This document shows positions 21,735-33,372 of a stretch of 64,000 nucleotides of DNA, in pieces (position 1 is the stretch's first letter; every line of letters begins with the position of its first letter). Source of the stretch: Armigeres subalbatus (taxonomy: Eukaryota > Arthropoda > Insecta > Diptera > Culicidae); contig NC_085141.1 in assembly GCF_024139115.2 (NCBI RefSeq), positions 218,401,783-218,465,782 on the forward strand, read 5' to 3'. The position numbers and the translations under genes were made by a program. Under the pieces are notes generated by a model. It ran no database searches. It saw nothing but the letters and a program-made list of their open reading frames with translations, and was not told the DNA's origin.

Positions 21735-22813
21735 TGAACAGTCTTAAGTCGCGTTTTGGAGGTGTGCTCATCGCTATTGCTCAACAATACATTAGCTCGT
21801 CGATCGATTTGATGAATGGTCAATCATTAGAACAAGTAAGCGTATCGTCTGTCATCAAGGGGCAAAAATTATGGTTAATGGCCGTCTACATTCCACCCGA
21901 TCGAAGTCAAGATGTTTCGATAATTAACGCACACATCGCCTCTGCACAGGAGCTTCATGAAGAAAGGTTCATCTGACGACAAAGTTATTATTTGTGGGAA
22001 CAAAAATCAGCCGCGTTTGTCCTGGTCTAAACAACCCAGAGGTATATGTTATGATCGTTCTGTGTCACTTCCTCTTGCGGCTTCCACACTGGTTGATGGT
22101 TTAGATTGCCTCAATATGATGCAAGGTAATTCTGAGTACAATCACCTTGGTAGAAAGCTCGATCTGGTTTACTTATCATGTGACAATGACGTTTATGTAA
22201 CGAGAGCGGTTTCTTCTGTATTGCCAATTGACCTACATCATCCTCCGTTAGATGTTGCGGTTACTATTCCTTCTGAACAGTCTTAAGTCGCGTTTTGGAG
22301 GTGTGCTCATCGCTATTGCTCAACAATACATTAGCTCGTCGATCGATTTGATGAATGGTCAATCATTAGAACAAGTAAGCGTATCGTCTGTCATCAAGGG
22401 GCAAAAATTATGGTTAATGGCCGTCTACATTCCACCCGATCGAAGTCAAGATGTTTCGATAATTAACGCGCACATCGCCTCTGCACAGGAGCTTCACGAA
22501 AAAGGTTCATCCGACGACAAAGTTATTATTTGTGGGGACTATAATCAACCGCGTTTGTCTTGGTCTAAACAACCCAGAGGTATATGTTACGATCGTTCTG
22601 TGTCACTTCCTCTTGCAGCTTCAACACTGGTTGATGGTTTTGATTTCCTCAATATGATGCAAGGTAACTCTGAGTACAATCACCTTGGTAGAGTGCTCGA
22701 TCTGGTTTACTTCTCATGTGACAATGACGTTAATGTAACGAGAGCGGTTTCTACTCTATTACCAATTGACCTACATCATCCTCCGTTAGATGTTGCGGTT
22801 ACTATTCCTTCTG
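21735..22813 (+). repeat. 538-bp tandem duplication inside the LINE endonuclease
   Basis: Unit 1 is 21735-22273 and unit 2 is 22274-22813, both starting TGAACAGTCTTAAGTCGCG. Unit 1 has an extra base near 21958 that shifts its frame, and its endonuclease motif GDYN has become GNKN (21996-22007). Unit 2 keeps GDYN (22534-22545). The junction is at CTTCTGAACAG. Confidence 0.9.
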
Positions 22814-23126
22814 CAAGAAACATTCCGCTTTGTCATGATAACATTCGACGTTTAAATTATCGTCGTATCAACTTCGAAGCACTAACAGAGTATTTATCGA
22901 ACATTGACTGGGCTACAATATTCCAAGACTCTAACGATGTAGACGAAATCACTGTGCGTTTCTGCGATACCTTGTGCGCGTGGCTTAATGAGAACCTACC
23001 GACGATTAGACCACCTGGTAAACCAGCTTGGGGCACCCCGGAGCTACGTAAATTGAAACGTCAGCGAAATGCCAAACAAAGGTTACTGCGAAAAAATCGG
23101 TCATATGTTAATCAACAAGCGTTTAA
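22266..23126 (+). pseudogene. LINE endonuclease domain (intact copy)
   Basis: An APE-type endonuclease frame: the AVYIPPDRS strand, VIICGDYNQPRLSW (catalytic D and N), DHHP-like IDLHHPPLDVAV, then a linker (KPAWGTPELRKLKRQRNAKQ) of the kind that precedes LINE RT domains. It is cut at 23126 by the MITE; the frame continues at 24438. It lacks its own start codon. Confidence 0.85.
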
Positions 23127-24433
23127 CCTTTTGTCTGTGCTCTGGGGTCAATATGACCCCAGGCCACTTTGAGTGGCTGCCATTTTTTTAATTTTCAACC
23201 GATTCTCCTAATTTTTGGTAGTTTGGTAAAACTCGCCGAGATCTGTCTCCTAGGTGCAAATTCACTTAAAAAATCTTGAAAATATGCGTTACACTGTACT
23301 TTTTTCAAAAAACTTACGTTGTCTGTGCTCTGGGGTCAAATTGACCCCAAATTGAAATTGCTATAACTTTTTTAATGCTTGGCCAATTTTGGATTTTTGG
23401 GGCTGTTTCGAAAGATAATTTAATCATCTTTCAGGTCGTCACCAAAGATTGACTATAGGTGGGCGGGTACATCGCGGGGAGGGGTTTTCGTAAAAAAGGT
23501 ACAAAAATAGTGATTTTTCATGCTTATTTTACTTATATCTGAAAATCCTACCCATTTTGAACTGCACCTTTTCAAAAAGGTTGTGCAGGAAGGCGTGTGC
23601 TTTGATATGAGGCATTGATTAGTTTAGAGCTTGGTCGCTAGGTGGCGGTATATTTGAATTCATTACTTTAGACTACTCAAGTAATTCCGATATATGGAAT
23701 TTTCCTCATTGTAAATATTCTTATCGCACAAATTTGAAATTTATAAAGATGACGTCTTTAATAAAGTTCGTCTGGTGGGAATGGACTGTCATGTGACGAA
23801 ATGAATAATTAGGAAATTTACAAATAGGCGGCGCTAGCGGACTTGCAATATTCTTGCATATATGAAATATTGCTTTAGCTTGAGATCCCTCATATCTACA
23901 CTCAAGTTGTATTCGGCAACCTTTGTCAGGATGTCTAGCACTACAAAGCGGTGCTCAATATAATGAGTACGTCTTCCAATTTTTGAATTTGTGCGATAAG
24001 AATATTTACACTGAGGAGAATTCTATATATCGGAATATCTTAAGTAGTCCAAAATAATGAATTCTAATATACCTCCACCTGGTGGCCGAGTTCTAAACTT
24101 ATCAACGCCTCATGCCAGAGCACATGTCTTCCTGCATAACCTTTTTAAAAAAGGTGCAGTTCAAAAATGGGTAGGATTTTCGGATATAAGTAAAATAATC
24201 ATAAAAAATCACTGGTTTAATACCCTTGTTCACTAAAACCCCTCCCCGCAATGTACCCGCCCACCAATAGTTAATCTTTTGTAACGACCTGAAAGATGAT
24301 TAAATTATCTTTCGAAACAGCCCCAAAAATCCAAAATTGGCCAAGCATTAAAAAAGTTATAGCAATTTCAATTTGGGGTCAATTTGACCCCAGAGCACAG
24401 ACAACGTAAGTTTTTTTGAGCACAGACAGAAGG
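23127..24433. mobile_element. piggyBac-like MITE with very long inverted arms
   Basis: The termini are CCTTTTGTCTGTGCTC and the inverse of CCTTCTGTCTGTGCTC, flanked by TTAA at 23123-23126 and 24434-24437. A CC start with a TTAA duplication is the piggyBac signature. Inverted arms of about 450 bp (from about 23310 inward and from about 24410 inward) face each other. The left end carries a second, inner copy of the terminal motif at about 23320, because some 170 bp are inserted between the outer tip and the arm. There is no transposase. Confidence 0.85.
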
Positions 24434-24437
24434 TTAA

Positions 24438-25869
24438 ACTAGCTAGTGATGCATATCGTCAGATGAATGCTAACTTATATAAATCGCATGGGATGCGTAT
24501 ACAGTTCAGCTTGCGAAGAAATCCAAAAAGTTTTTGGAGCTTCATAAACTCGAAAAGAAAAAGCTCTTCCATCCCGTCGCACGTCTTTCTGGACGATTCT
24601 GAATCGATGTCAGCACAAGAGTCTTGTGCAATGTTTGCCAAACATTTCGCATCAGTTTTTTCTCCTCACATCACGTCCAAAACGGAAGCTAATGCGGCAG
24701 CGTCTAGTCTACCTGCTGACGCTGTTGATATTGAAGTATTTTCAATTTCTGCGGATATGATCATCGCTGCCTCAAAGAAACTAAAAAACTCCTACTCGCC
24801 TGGACCAGACGGTGTACCAGCCGTTATTTTTCGTCGCTGTGCTGCTCCTTTAGCTACCCCGATGGCCTTTATCTTCAATAAATCGTTTGAGCAAAAGATG
24901 TTTCCCACAGTTTGGAAGCAAACATTCATGTTTCCTGTGCACAAGAAAGGAGATAAGCGAAACGTAAGGAACTATAGAGGAATTACCAGTCTCTCCGCAG
25001 GATCAAAACTCTTCGAAATAATAGTAACCAATGCCATGCTAAGTGCCACAAGGAGCTACATTTCATCCAATCAACACGGATTTATGCCCGGTCGTTCCGT
25101 TTCAACTAACTTGCTGGAATTTACTAGTACTTGTATATCGCAGATTGAAGCCAAGGCGCAAGTGGATGCCGTGTATACGGACCTGAAAGCTGCCTTTGAC
25201 GTGATTGACCATCGAATACTCCTGTCTAAGCTCTCCCACCTCGGTGCCTCTGAACGTTTTACGCTGTGGCTGGAAAGCTATCTTTCGAATCGTGTTCTGC
25301 GCGTTAAAATCGACTCGTGTGTATCCCGTCCGTTTAGTAATAAATCATGTGTATCACAAGGTAGCAATCTGGATCCATTGCTATTTACGCTGTTCTTCAA
25401 CGATGTTACATTACTGGTAGGCTCGAAATGTGTGCTAGTCTACGCTGATGATCTGAAAATTTACTTGGTTGTCAAGACAATAGAAGATTGTTACCGACTA
25501 CAAGGGCTATTGAATACCTTTGCTGAATGGTGTAAACTGAACAAACTTGTAGTTAGCGTTGACAAATGCGTGGTGATTACGTTTCATAGACTGAGAACTC
25601 CTATCACGTTTGAATACAGCATTGACGGAAATGCCCTCGAGCGCGTCGATCAGGTCAGCGATTTGGGCGTTCTTCTGGACGCAGGACTTACATTCAATCA
25701 GCACATTTCTTCCATTATATCCAAAGCTTCACGTCAATTGGGATTCATCACGAAAGTGTCCCGTGATTTCACCGACCCTCATTGCCTCAAAGCACTTTAT
25801 TGTGCATTAGTACGAAAACTCAGCTGTTGTGTGGACTCCTTACCATCTATTGTGGATTGCCAGAATTGA
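24438..25869 (+). pseudogene. LINE reverse transcriptase domain
   Basis: RT motifs in order: SPGPDGVPAVIFRRC, FPVHKKGDKRNVRNYRGI, QHGFMPGRS, VYTDLKAAFDVIDHRIL (catalytic D), VSQGSNLDPLLF and VYADDLKIYL with YADD at 25441-25452, then LGVLLDAGLTFNQHI. The frame stays open for 468 codons, then shifts. The residue after SQGS is N where G is usual, which may harm activity. Confidence 0.9.
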
Positions 25870-26333
25870 AAGCGTTCAACGAAGATTCATCCGCATTGCG
25901 CTAAGAGATCTACCATGGAGAGATTCGCTAAATCTTCCTCCGTACGTAGAGCGTTGTCGGCTCTACGTTGGGACTCGATACGCTGCTTCGACGCCGAAAG
26001 ATTCAGCAGGCTTCACTAGTTGCTAAAATATTAATAGGTGAGATTGATGCTTCTGAACTCCTGTCCCGCATCGAATTCCGTACCATTGGTAGACAACTGC
26101 GATCTTCGTCTTTGCTGATGACCAGATTCCATCGAACGACATATGGATTCCACGAACCGCTTACATCGTGTGTTCGAATTTTCTCTTCAGTAGACGATCT
26201 CTTCGATTTTGGGGAAAATAGTAGATTGTTCATTAGTAGGGTAGAAAAGTCCGGAAGACTAAATTAGTTATCTAAGACATTCATGTAGACTGCTGTCAGA
26301 TGAATTAAATAAATAATAATAATAATAATAATA

Positions 26334-26629
26334 CCGCCAATGCAATTGCTGAAATAGAACAGTAACCTATAATTATTGCTTTGGATCCTGTATATAGACA
26401 CAAACAAATGATTTAGATGTGATTTATACAGGAAAGACTAAACTGTTCCATAACTGTGGGAAAATATTGTCTTGGTCACAATTATGGAACACTGATCAAA
26501 TTATATTTTTTCAAATAAATCAAATTTAAAACAATTTAAGCATTTAAAGCAGTTGAAACTATGATGGGTTGATAGGTAGATAACTAATATTGCTGATTGG
26601 AATTCATGCACCATTAAAAATAGTAAATT
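26334..26629. other. AT-rich spacer with a short inverted repeat
   Basis: TGTTCCATAACTGTG (about 26447) and its near complement CACAATTATGGAACA (about 26478) form a small hairpin. A related word, GTGTTCCATAATTGTG, lies just right of the gypsy element at about 34115. The gypsy element may have landed in a repeat of this kind. Confidence 0.45.
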
Positions 26630-27349
26630 TGATAGTTAATAGACTTTCCCAGGACTATAAATTAGTCACTCTAATATTTTCTCAAGTTTCACATGTTTTC
26701 AAACCATAACAAATCCACCTCATTTATGATCCCAAGCAAGTGTGGTTATGCTTACTCATATTTCTTTTACAAGACATGTTCCATGAATTAATCTGGGACA
26801 TGTCGTGTCACAGTTAATCAATTATTGCCCACATTCCATAAAACACAAGTGTAGCAATTCGACTCCTTACATTGTTCCAAACGTTGTAACATTTTCAAAA
26901 CACTTACCTCCCAGCCAATGAGTTAGTCATAAATCGGTACCGCAATGCACCATCAGACAAACGGTCCCATGGTGTCATATTGCATTTACATAACCCTCAA
27001 TAAGCTATGCATTCTTATGCTTTCATATTAACTCCTCTTCGGTGCTGATCTATGCCAACAGCACATAGCTTGAGCCATACCAGTGTCACACTAAGTGTAC
27101 ACGTATTGGTATTTAACTATGTACCCTTCTTTTCTCTGATTGGACAACTAGTCAATAAGCTCCGGGTTTCTCTCCGCCTCCTACTATAGTACTAGAATTA
27201 AGTATCGAACAAACTGTAACTGTACTAGAATTAAGAACCAATCTAATTGTAACAAAGTTTCAATAAATTCATTCGATGAACAGCATTCAACAAGTGTAGT
27301 AGATGTTTTATTCCAGTTAAAAAGAAGTGCCTTCTCCAAGCATAGTTTA
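26630..27349 (+). repeat. Gypsy 5' LTR
   Basis: About 720 bp, nearly identical to 33373-34092. Contains AATAAA near 27262. The first bases (TGATAGTTAATAG) differ from the right copy (TGTACTATAATAG). Confidence 0.8.
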
Positions 27350-27457
27350 TGGCGACCAGTGTCAGTAGAAGTCTTTGACTTCAAAAAGTGATTTTAATCC
27401 AACAAAAGTTCTAAAAATTTGAGTAAAAAAGTGTTGTGAAAAAAAAAAAAAATAAAG

Positions 27458-27655
27458 ATGGGAATTTTCAGCGCGGACGAAATCGTGACCAACGCGAGTA
27501 CAAGTGAGACGACTTTAATAGCCGTTACATTAGTGGTAATTGTGCTAATGATGATCATCTTCGTGTGTGCCAGGATGTACGCTAAGTTTCTGAAAAGTAG
27601 CGTAAATGAAAGTGCTAGGCGTGAAGTCCAGTTAGCCAACATCAAGCATACATAA
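27458..27655 (+). CDS. Short leader ORF with one transmembrane helix (gypsy)
   Basis: A 65-residue frame lies about 90 bp past the primer site. A polar N-terminus is followed by a strongly hydrophobic helix (LIAVTLVVIVLMMIIFV, residues about 21-37) and a basic tail. I recognise no family. Small upstream frames are known in mdg1/412-type elements, but I cannot say this one is equivalent. It could be a membrane microprotein or a translation-control frame. Confidence 0.45.
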   Translation: MGIFSADEIVTNASTSETTLIAVTLVVIVLMMIIFVCARMYAKFLKSSVNESARREVQLANIKHT

Positions 27656-27683
27656 AAAAACATTGTTTTTGAAAAGTGTTAAA

Positions 27684-27941
27684 ATGGATAGAGAATTGTT
27701 AAACGAAATACGTGAGCGTGTGCACGTAGAACGATTAATTGACAATAAAGTTAGTGAGTACCGTGCGTCGGAAGAGTACCAAGATTTTCTTAATTCAACA
27801 AATCAATTTCACGATTTAATTTTCAATTATGAAGACAATCATGGAGTGATACGTACGACTAGAGTAAGAATATCGAAAACCAAAGAAAACTTAAACTCTA
27901 AAATGAATAAAAGTGAAAAATTCAAAAATTGCAAAAATTAA
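27684..27941 (+). CDS. Second short leader ORF (gypsy), unknown
   Basis: An 85-residue, highly charged frame starting MDRELLNEIRERV, lysine-rich at the C-terminus, between the membrane-helix frame and gag. No domain recognised. It lies 29 bp after the stop of the first small frame, with no intron signs. Confidence 0.4.
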   Translation: MDRELLNEIRERVHVERLIDNKVSEYRASEEYQDFLNSTNQFHDLIFNYEDNHGVIRTTRVRISKTKENLNSKMNKSEKFKNCKN

Positions 27942-28607
27942 TCATTCAAGAAAAATTGTGTTAAAAAATGATTATGAACATTGAACGTTAAGAAGACAGG
28001 CTTCTACCTCGCCTACGAAAGAGGTAAACAGTGAGAAACCAAAACAAAATATCAACAATGCAACCAGGAAGGCAATGCGAAGCTGAGCGGTTCAACAGCA
28101 TATGGGAAGTGTGCTAACAGCTGACTGAAGTGACCTCGATGCATGGCAAATGCACCACATCAGCAGTGGACGCCGTGGACGAAATTTAATACCAACAACA
28201 GAAAGCTAAAAGGGAATGCTTGGCGGTGAGTTAATTTTATTTGTGTACTGTATCATGTTTGTTTTGAGAAGCCCATGCCTGTATAACATAATTACATATT
28301 ATTTAAATTTGTATACATATTTTATTATTCAAACGAATGTCTGACGAAAAATATAAAATCAGATTACTAATAGAAAAGTTTGACAATTTATATAGCAATA
28401 TTAGAAAATCTAAAATAACGTTAACAGCAAAATTTATTAGAATCCCAGAAATGTACTATAAATGAAATAATAAGGAATTTTAAAATTATTTTGAAGAAGC
28501 TTAAAAACGATATCCAAAGTATAGAATATAACGAATTCGTTCTTGAATATGAACAACTTTTAGTAAAAAGAGAGTACGTATTCGCAATTATAAATAAAAA
28601 ACTAACA

Positions 28608-29223
28608 ATGAGTACAGAAAATAATACAACTAGTACATTCGATGTACGCACAGCTACTGCTGTGATACAAATTTATGATGGAGCCAGTGAGAGCTTACCT
28701 GCGTTTGTTGACGCTTGTAATTTAATGAAAGACTTGACAGACAATACCCAACAATCAATGCTAATCAAATTCATCAAAACCAGACTAACTGGTAAAGCTC
28801 GTTACGGTCTGCCGGATAATGTCAATACGTTCAATGATTTAATTACTAACATAAAACAGAGATGTCAAGATTCGACATCTCCAGAGCAAATTGTTGCCAA
28901 ATTAAATCTATTAAACAGAAAGAGAATTTAGACTCTTTCTGTGACCAATTGAATCTATTGCAAATAAGCTGAAATGCACTTATTTACAACAAAAAATTCC
29001 AGAGGATGTGGTAAACAACATGGTAAAGAAGGTTGCTGTGGATGCTCTAATTAATGGAGTATCCAACAGCGAAACGAAAATTATATTAAAAGCAGGAAAT
29101 TTTGATACCGTGAAAGACGCCATTCAAAAAGTCCAAGAGAATAATTCAAACAATCAAACTTCTGCTATGTTTTCAATTTCAACACAAAGGCAAATAAACC
29201 ATCTGGATTTCGAAGAAATAACA
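28608..29223 (+). pseudogene. Gypsy gag (capsid), frame-broken
   Basis: The capsid-like part starts MSTENNTTS and includes LPAFVDACNLMKDLTDNTQQ and FIKTRLTGKARYGLP, typical of mdg1-type Gag. A stop at 28929 and frame change separate it from the C-terminal part (29008-29226, KIILKAGNFDTVKDAI). An Asn- and Arg-rich stretch (to about 29520) then takes the place of zinc knuckles. Confidence 0.8.
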
Positions 29224-29526
29224 TAAATAATTATCAACCCAAATTCAATAACAATACCAATAGCAACAATCATAATTATCGACCCCGTTTTGAGAACAAT
29301 TTCAGAAATTATCAACGCGGTAATTCGCAGTCCAATCATAGAGGACGAGGACGACAATACAATAATCATAATAGCAATAGAAATCTTTCAGGCCGCATGC
29401 TAATAATGGGAGCAAATGAGGTGCATGTACCTTCTAATTATTCACAAGACTCTGATAGTACACATAATAACACGATTCATATGCAACCAACATCATTCAA
29501 TCAACGAAATAATACTTTTTAGAACA

Positions 29527-30102
29527 TCAGGATGCTGTAACTCGGAGTCAGGGTCAGCATCCAAACCGATTCTTTCAATGAATCTAACTGCAGCAAACTT
29601 TATTACTCTTTTCGTTCAGATGAATAATACGAAATGCACTTTTATCATTGATAGTGGAGCAGATATCTCAGTCTTCAAGTGGAGCGGGATATCTCCTACC
29701 CAACATATAAACCAGACAAAAAGACATACAATAACTGGAGTAACAGATGGTATTTTAGAAACACTCGGTGAAACAGCAACTCTTTTGAAAACTAGTAACG
29801 GACTAACTTTTCAGCATAGTTTCCAACTAGTACACGAGAATTTTCCAATCCCCACGAATGGTCTACTTGGAAGAGATTTCTTGATCAAGTACAAGTGCAC
29901 CATTGATTATGAATATTGGTTATTAAATTTTAACTATGAAAATCTTTCGATTTCAATTCCAATAGAAGATAATTTGAATCGAACTATAGTTATACCACAG
30001 AGATGTGAAGTAATTAGGAACATCCAAACTATGCATATCCAAGAAGATATGGTTTTATTTTCGCAAGAAATTAAACCAGGAGTTTTTGTGGCAATTCAAT
30101 AA
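29527..30102 (+). pseudogene. Gypsy aspartic protease
   Basis: The retroviral-type protease has active site FIIDSGADISVF (about 29640-29675) and the flap-side GLLGRDFL. The frame ends at 30102 with a TAA; a gap of damaged sequence separates it from RT. Confidence 0.85.
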
Positions 30103-30479
30103 TATCGCCCAATAGTAAATACATAAAAATCATGAATACTACAACTTTTCCAGTCAATATAAATAATACCGATTTTAAACCATTCTTAGAGCCATTTAAT
30201 AATTATGCGAGGATGAATTTCAAAACCAAAAGTAATAATCAAAAGAGGACTACCCAAATTCTGGATGAATTGGATATGACCAATGTTCCTGAATATGCAA
30301 AAATGACCTCATAAGTCTCATAAAACAGTATGCTGATATATTTTCCTCCAAGATGAACCAATAACAACTAATAATTTTATGAACAAAATATAAACCTTAC
30401 TGACAAAATACCTATCTATATTCCTAACTATAAAACTATTTATTCTCAAGGCGAGGAAATAGAAAACCAATTTGGCAAA

Positions 30480-32007
30480 ATGCTGAAGGACAACGTAATT
30501 GAACCTTCAATTTCTCCATTAAACAATCCCATATTATTAGTGCCAAAGAAAAGCGAGGACACTACAAAGAAATGGCGCCTAGTGTTAGATTTTAGGCAAC
30601 TAAATAAAAAGATTCTTGCAGACAAATTTCCGTTGCCAAGGATTGACCATATTAGACCAACTAGGAAGAGCCAAATTCTTTACCACTTTAGATTTGATGT
30701 CGGGATTTCACTAAATTCCGTTGGAAAAGTGTTCCAGAAAATTTACTTCATTTTCAACCCAATCTGGCCATTACCAGTTTACAAGGTTACCGTTTGGTCT
30801 AAACATTAGTCCAAATAGTTTCCAAAGAATGATGACAATTGCGATGGCTGGTTTAACACCAGAATGTGCTTTTGTATATATAGATGACATAATTGTTATT
30901 GGATGCTCAATGCAGCACCATTTGCAAAATTTGTCAAGAGTCTTTGAGCGACTAAGAAAGTATAATTTAAAGTTGAATCTAAGAAAATGTAAATTTTTCA
31001 ATAGAGAAGTTACTTATCTAGGCCATAGAATTACTGATAAAGGAATTCTACCGGATAGTACAAATTTTGAAACAATAAAAAACTACCCTGTACCGAAAAA
31101 CAGTGATCAAGTTAGACGGTTTGTTGCTTTTTGAAACTACTACCGTAAGTTTGTGCCAAACTTCGCCACAATCGCTTATCCTTCAAACCAGTTACTTAAG
31201 GAAAATAAACTGTTTGAATGGACAGCTCAATGCAATGACTCATTCAATACTTTAAAATCATTTCTTATATCCCCTATGCTTTTACAATATCCAGATTTTA
31301 AAAGGGAGTTTATCTTAACGACCGATGCTTCAGATGTAGGGTGTGGAGCAGTTCTTTCCCAAATTGTCGAAGGAAATGATCTACCGATTGCATTCGCCAG
31401 TAAAAGTTTTACACCTGGCGAGAAAAATAAATCTGTCATCCTAAAAGAGCTTACAGCAATACACTGGGGGATGAACTACTTTAAAGCTTATTTGTATGGT
31501 CAAAAATTCGTCGTTCGAACAGACCATAGACCCTTAGTTTTTCTATTTAATATGAAAAACCCAACTTCAAAACTAACAAGAATGAGATTAGATTTAGAAG
31601 ACTTTGATTTTAACATTGAATATATAAAAGGTAAAACTAATGTAGGAGCAGATGCTTTATCGCGCATCGTGAAGACATCTGAAGAATTGAAGACAATGAA
31701 CGTGCTTGTCGTAAACACTAGGTCTATGACAAGAAAACAGAAAGGAAGTAATACATTTAAGAAAAACGATGACTTAAAAGACAATAGTGAGATTGATCAC
31801 CTTGCTATTTATACCACAGAAAACCCGACAGAAACGAGAAAACTACCAAAATTTCAAGTGACGACCACCAATAACATGATAATATTCACGATATATCGAG
31901 GAACGAGAAGGAAAGCAGTACTGCATCAATTTACAATCAAAATGAAAAGTCAAACGTTAGCGTTTGCACTTTCAATGTTAGAAAATGAGATGAAACAAAA
32001 AATATAA
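30480..32007 (+). pseudogene. Gypsy reverse transcriptase and RNase H
   Basis: RT begins MLKDNVIEPSISPLNNPILLV with RLVLDFRQLN; it changes frame near 30670-30730, then shows LPFGLNISPNSFQR and the YIDD active site (30877-30888). A TGA at about 31134 interrupts the thumb, then RNase H follows with TTDASDVGCGAVLSQ, LKELTAIHWG and TDHRPLVFL. These breaks make the enzyme inactive. Confidence 0.9.
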
Positions 32008-32045
32008 GTAAAATCGCGATATCAAGTCAAGACAAATTATTCGAA

Positions 32046-33172
32046 ATGATACCTATACAAATGTTTAAAGAGTTATCTCTTAAAACACTTAATCAACTGC
32101 AAATTATCATTTACAATCCACCAAAGTTCATTAGTGAACCCGGTGTAATACAACAGATCTTGAGAAATTATCATGCAATCCCTACTGGAGGTCATATAGG
32201 ACAGCATCGTCTGTACCTCAAATTAAGAGAAGTCTATACATGGACTAATATGAAAGTTCTATTTCACAATTCATAAAGGCCTGTGAATTGTGCAAAAAGA
32301 ACAAAATTATAAAACACACAAAAGAAAAATTTACCATTACTAGTACACCATCAAAACCATTCGAAGTGGTACAAATTGATACAATTGGTCCACTTCCAAG
32401 ATCTAATAATATGAATCGATACGCTGTAACAATACAGTGCGAATTAACTAAATACATTGTGCTAATACCAATTCCAACTAAAGAAGCAAATATTATTGCT
32501 AAAGCTTTGGTTGAAAAATTTATTTTAATTTACGGGAAATTTATAGAATTAAAATCAGACCAAGGAACCGAATACAAAAATGAAATCCTCACGCAAATAT
32601 GTAAATTACTTCAAATTAAACAAACATTTTCCACAGCCTATCATCCTCAAACTATTGGATCATTGGAAAGGAATCACAGGTGTTTGAATGAATACCTGCG
32701 CTCCTTTGTCAATGAGCATCAAACAGACTGGGATGATTGGTTACAGTATTATGCATTTGTTTACAATACAACCCCACATTCAGACCACGGGTTTACACCC
32801 TATGAATTAGTTTTTGGACTAAAGGCAAAACTACCACATGAGACACTCACAGACAAAATCGATCCAGTTTACAATATAGATCTCTATTCTCAAGAACTAA
32901 GATACAAACTTCAAAAATCTCATCAAATTGCGAACCAAAAGTTAGTACAACAAAAGAATATACGAAAAGAAAGTAATGATTCATCGGCAAATCCATTATT
33001 AATTCAAACAGGTGATATAGTTTTTCTAAAGAATGAAAACAGACGCAAACTAGATTCCTTTTACACAGGTCCATATAAAGTTAAAAGTATTAATAACCCG
33101 AATTGTGAAATCATAGATATGCAATCAAATCAATCAAATTTAGTTCACAAAAATAGACTAAGCAAATTTTAG
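32046..33172 (+). pseudogene. Gypsy integrase
   Basis: The HHCC zinc-binding part is at 32046-32330 with a stop at 32276 inside it. The core frame 32288-33172 carries the D,D,E residues in QIDTIGPL, KSDQGTEY and SLERNHR. The C-terminus has the GDIVFLKN and FYTGPYKVK blocks. No envelope gene follows. Confidence 0.9.
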
Positions 33173-33372
33173 GAAATATTCAACCAAAACAAAAAAAAAA
33201 AAAAAAAATTTCTTTGACTAAATTTTTCATTTACATAATAAGAAATACTAACAATTTACATACAGATATCAAATGTTGTGAAGAAACTTGGAGCAAATTT
33301 TTACATTTACACAATATGTTGACAACACTGAATGATTTCGCTATACTGCATCATTCACCGGAAGGGGGATGA

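Larger units (their letters stand above)
21361..26333 (+). mobile_element. LINE (APE endonuclease + RT) with internal duplication and MITE
   Basis: The order is: an endonuclease start near 21560 (RTKIDELFLA, VLVETGLDD), a 538-bp tandem duplication of the endonuclease middle, the endonuclease end, a 1.3-kb MITE (23127-24433), then reverse transcriptase and C-terminus, ending in an (AAT)n tail at 26304-26333. Removing the MITE and one copy of its TTAA restores a continuous frame. The C-terminal region after 25869 is frame-shifted. The clade is within the Jockey/I/CR1-type APE LINEs and is not resolved; a related 3' fragment is at 36300-36790. Confidence 0.85.

Noticed and set aside
33173..33372. 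Envelope gene after gypsy integrase
   Set aside because: Only about 200 bp separate integrase from the right LTR, mostly A-runs and the polypurine tract; no env is present.
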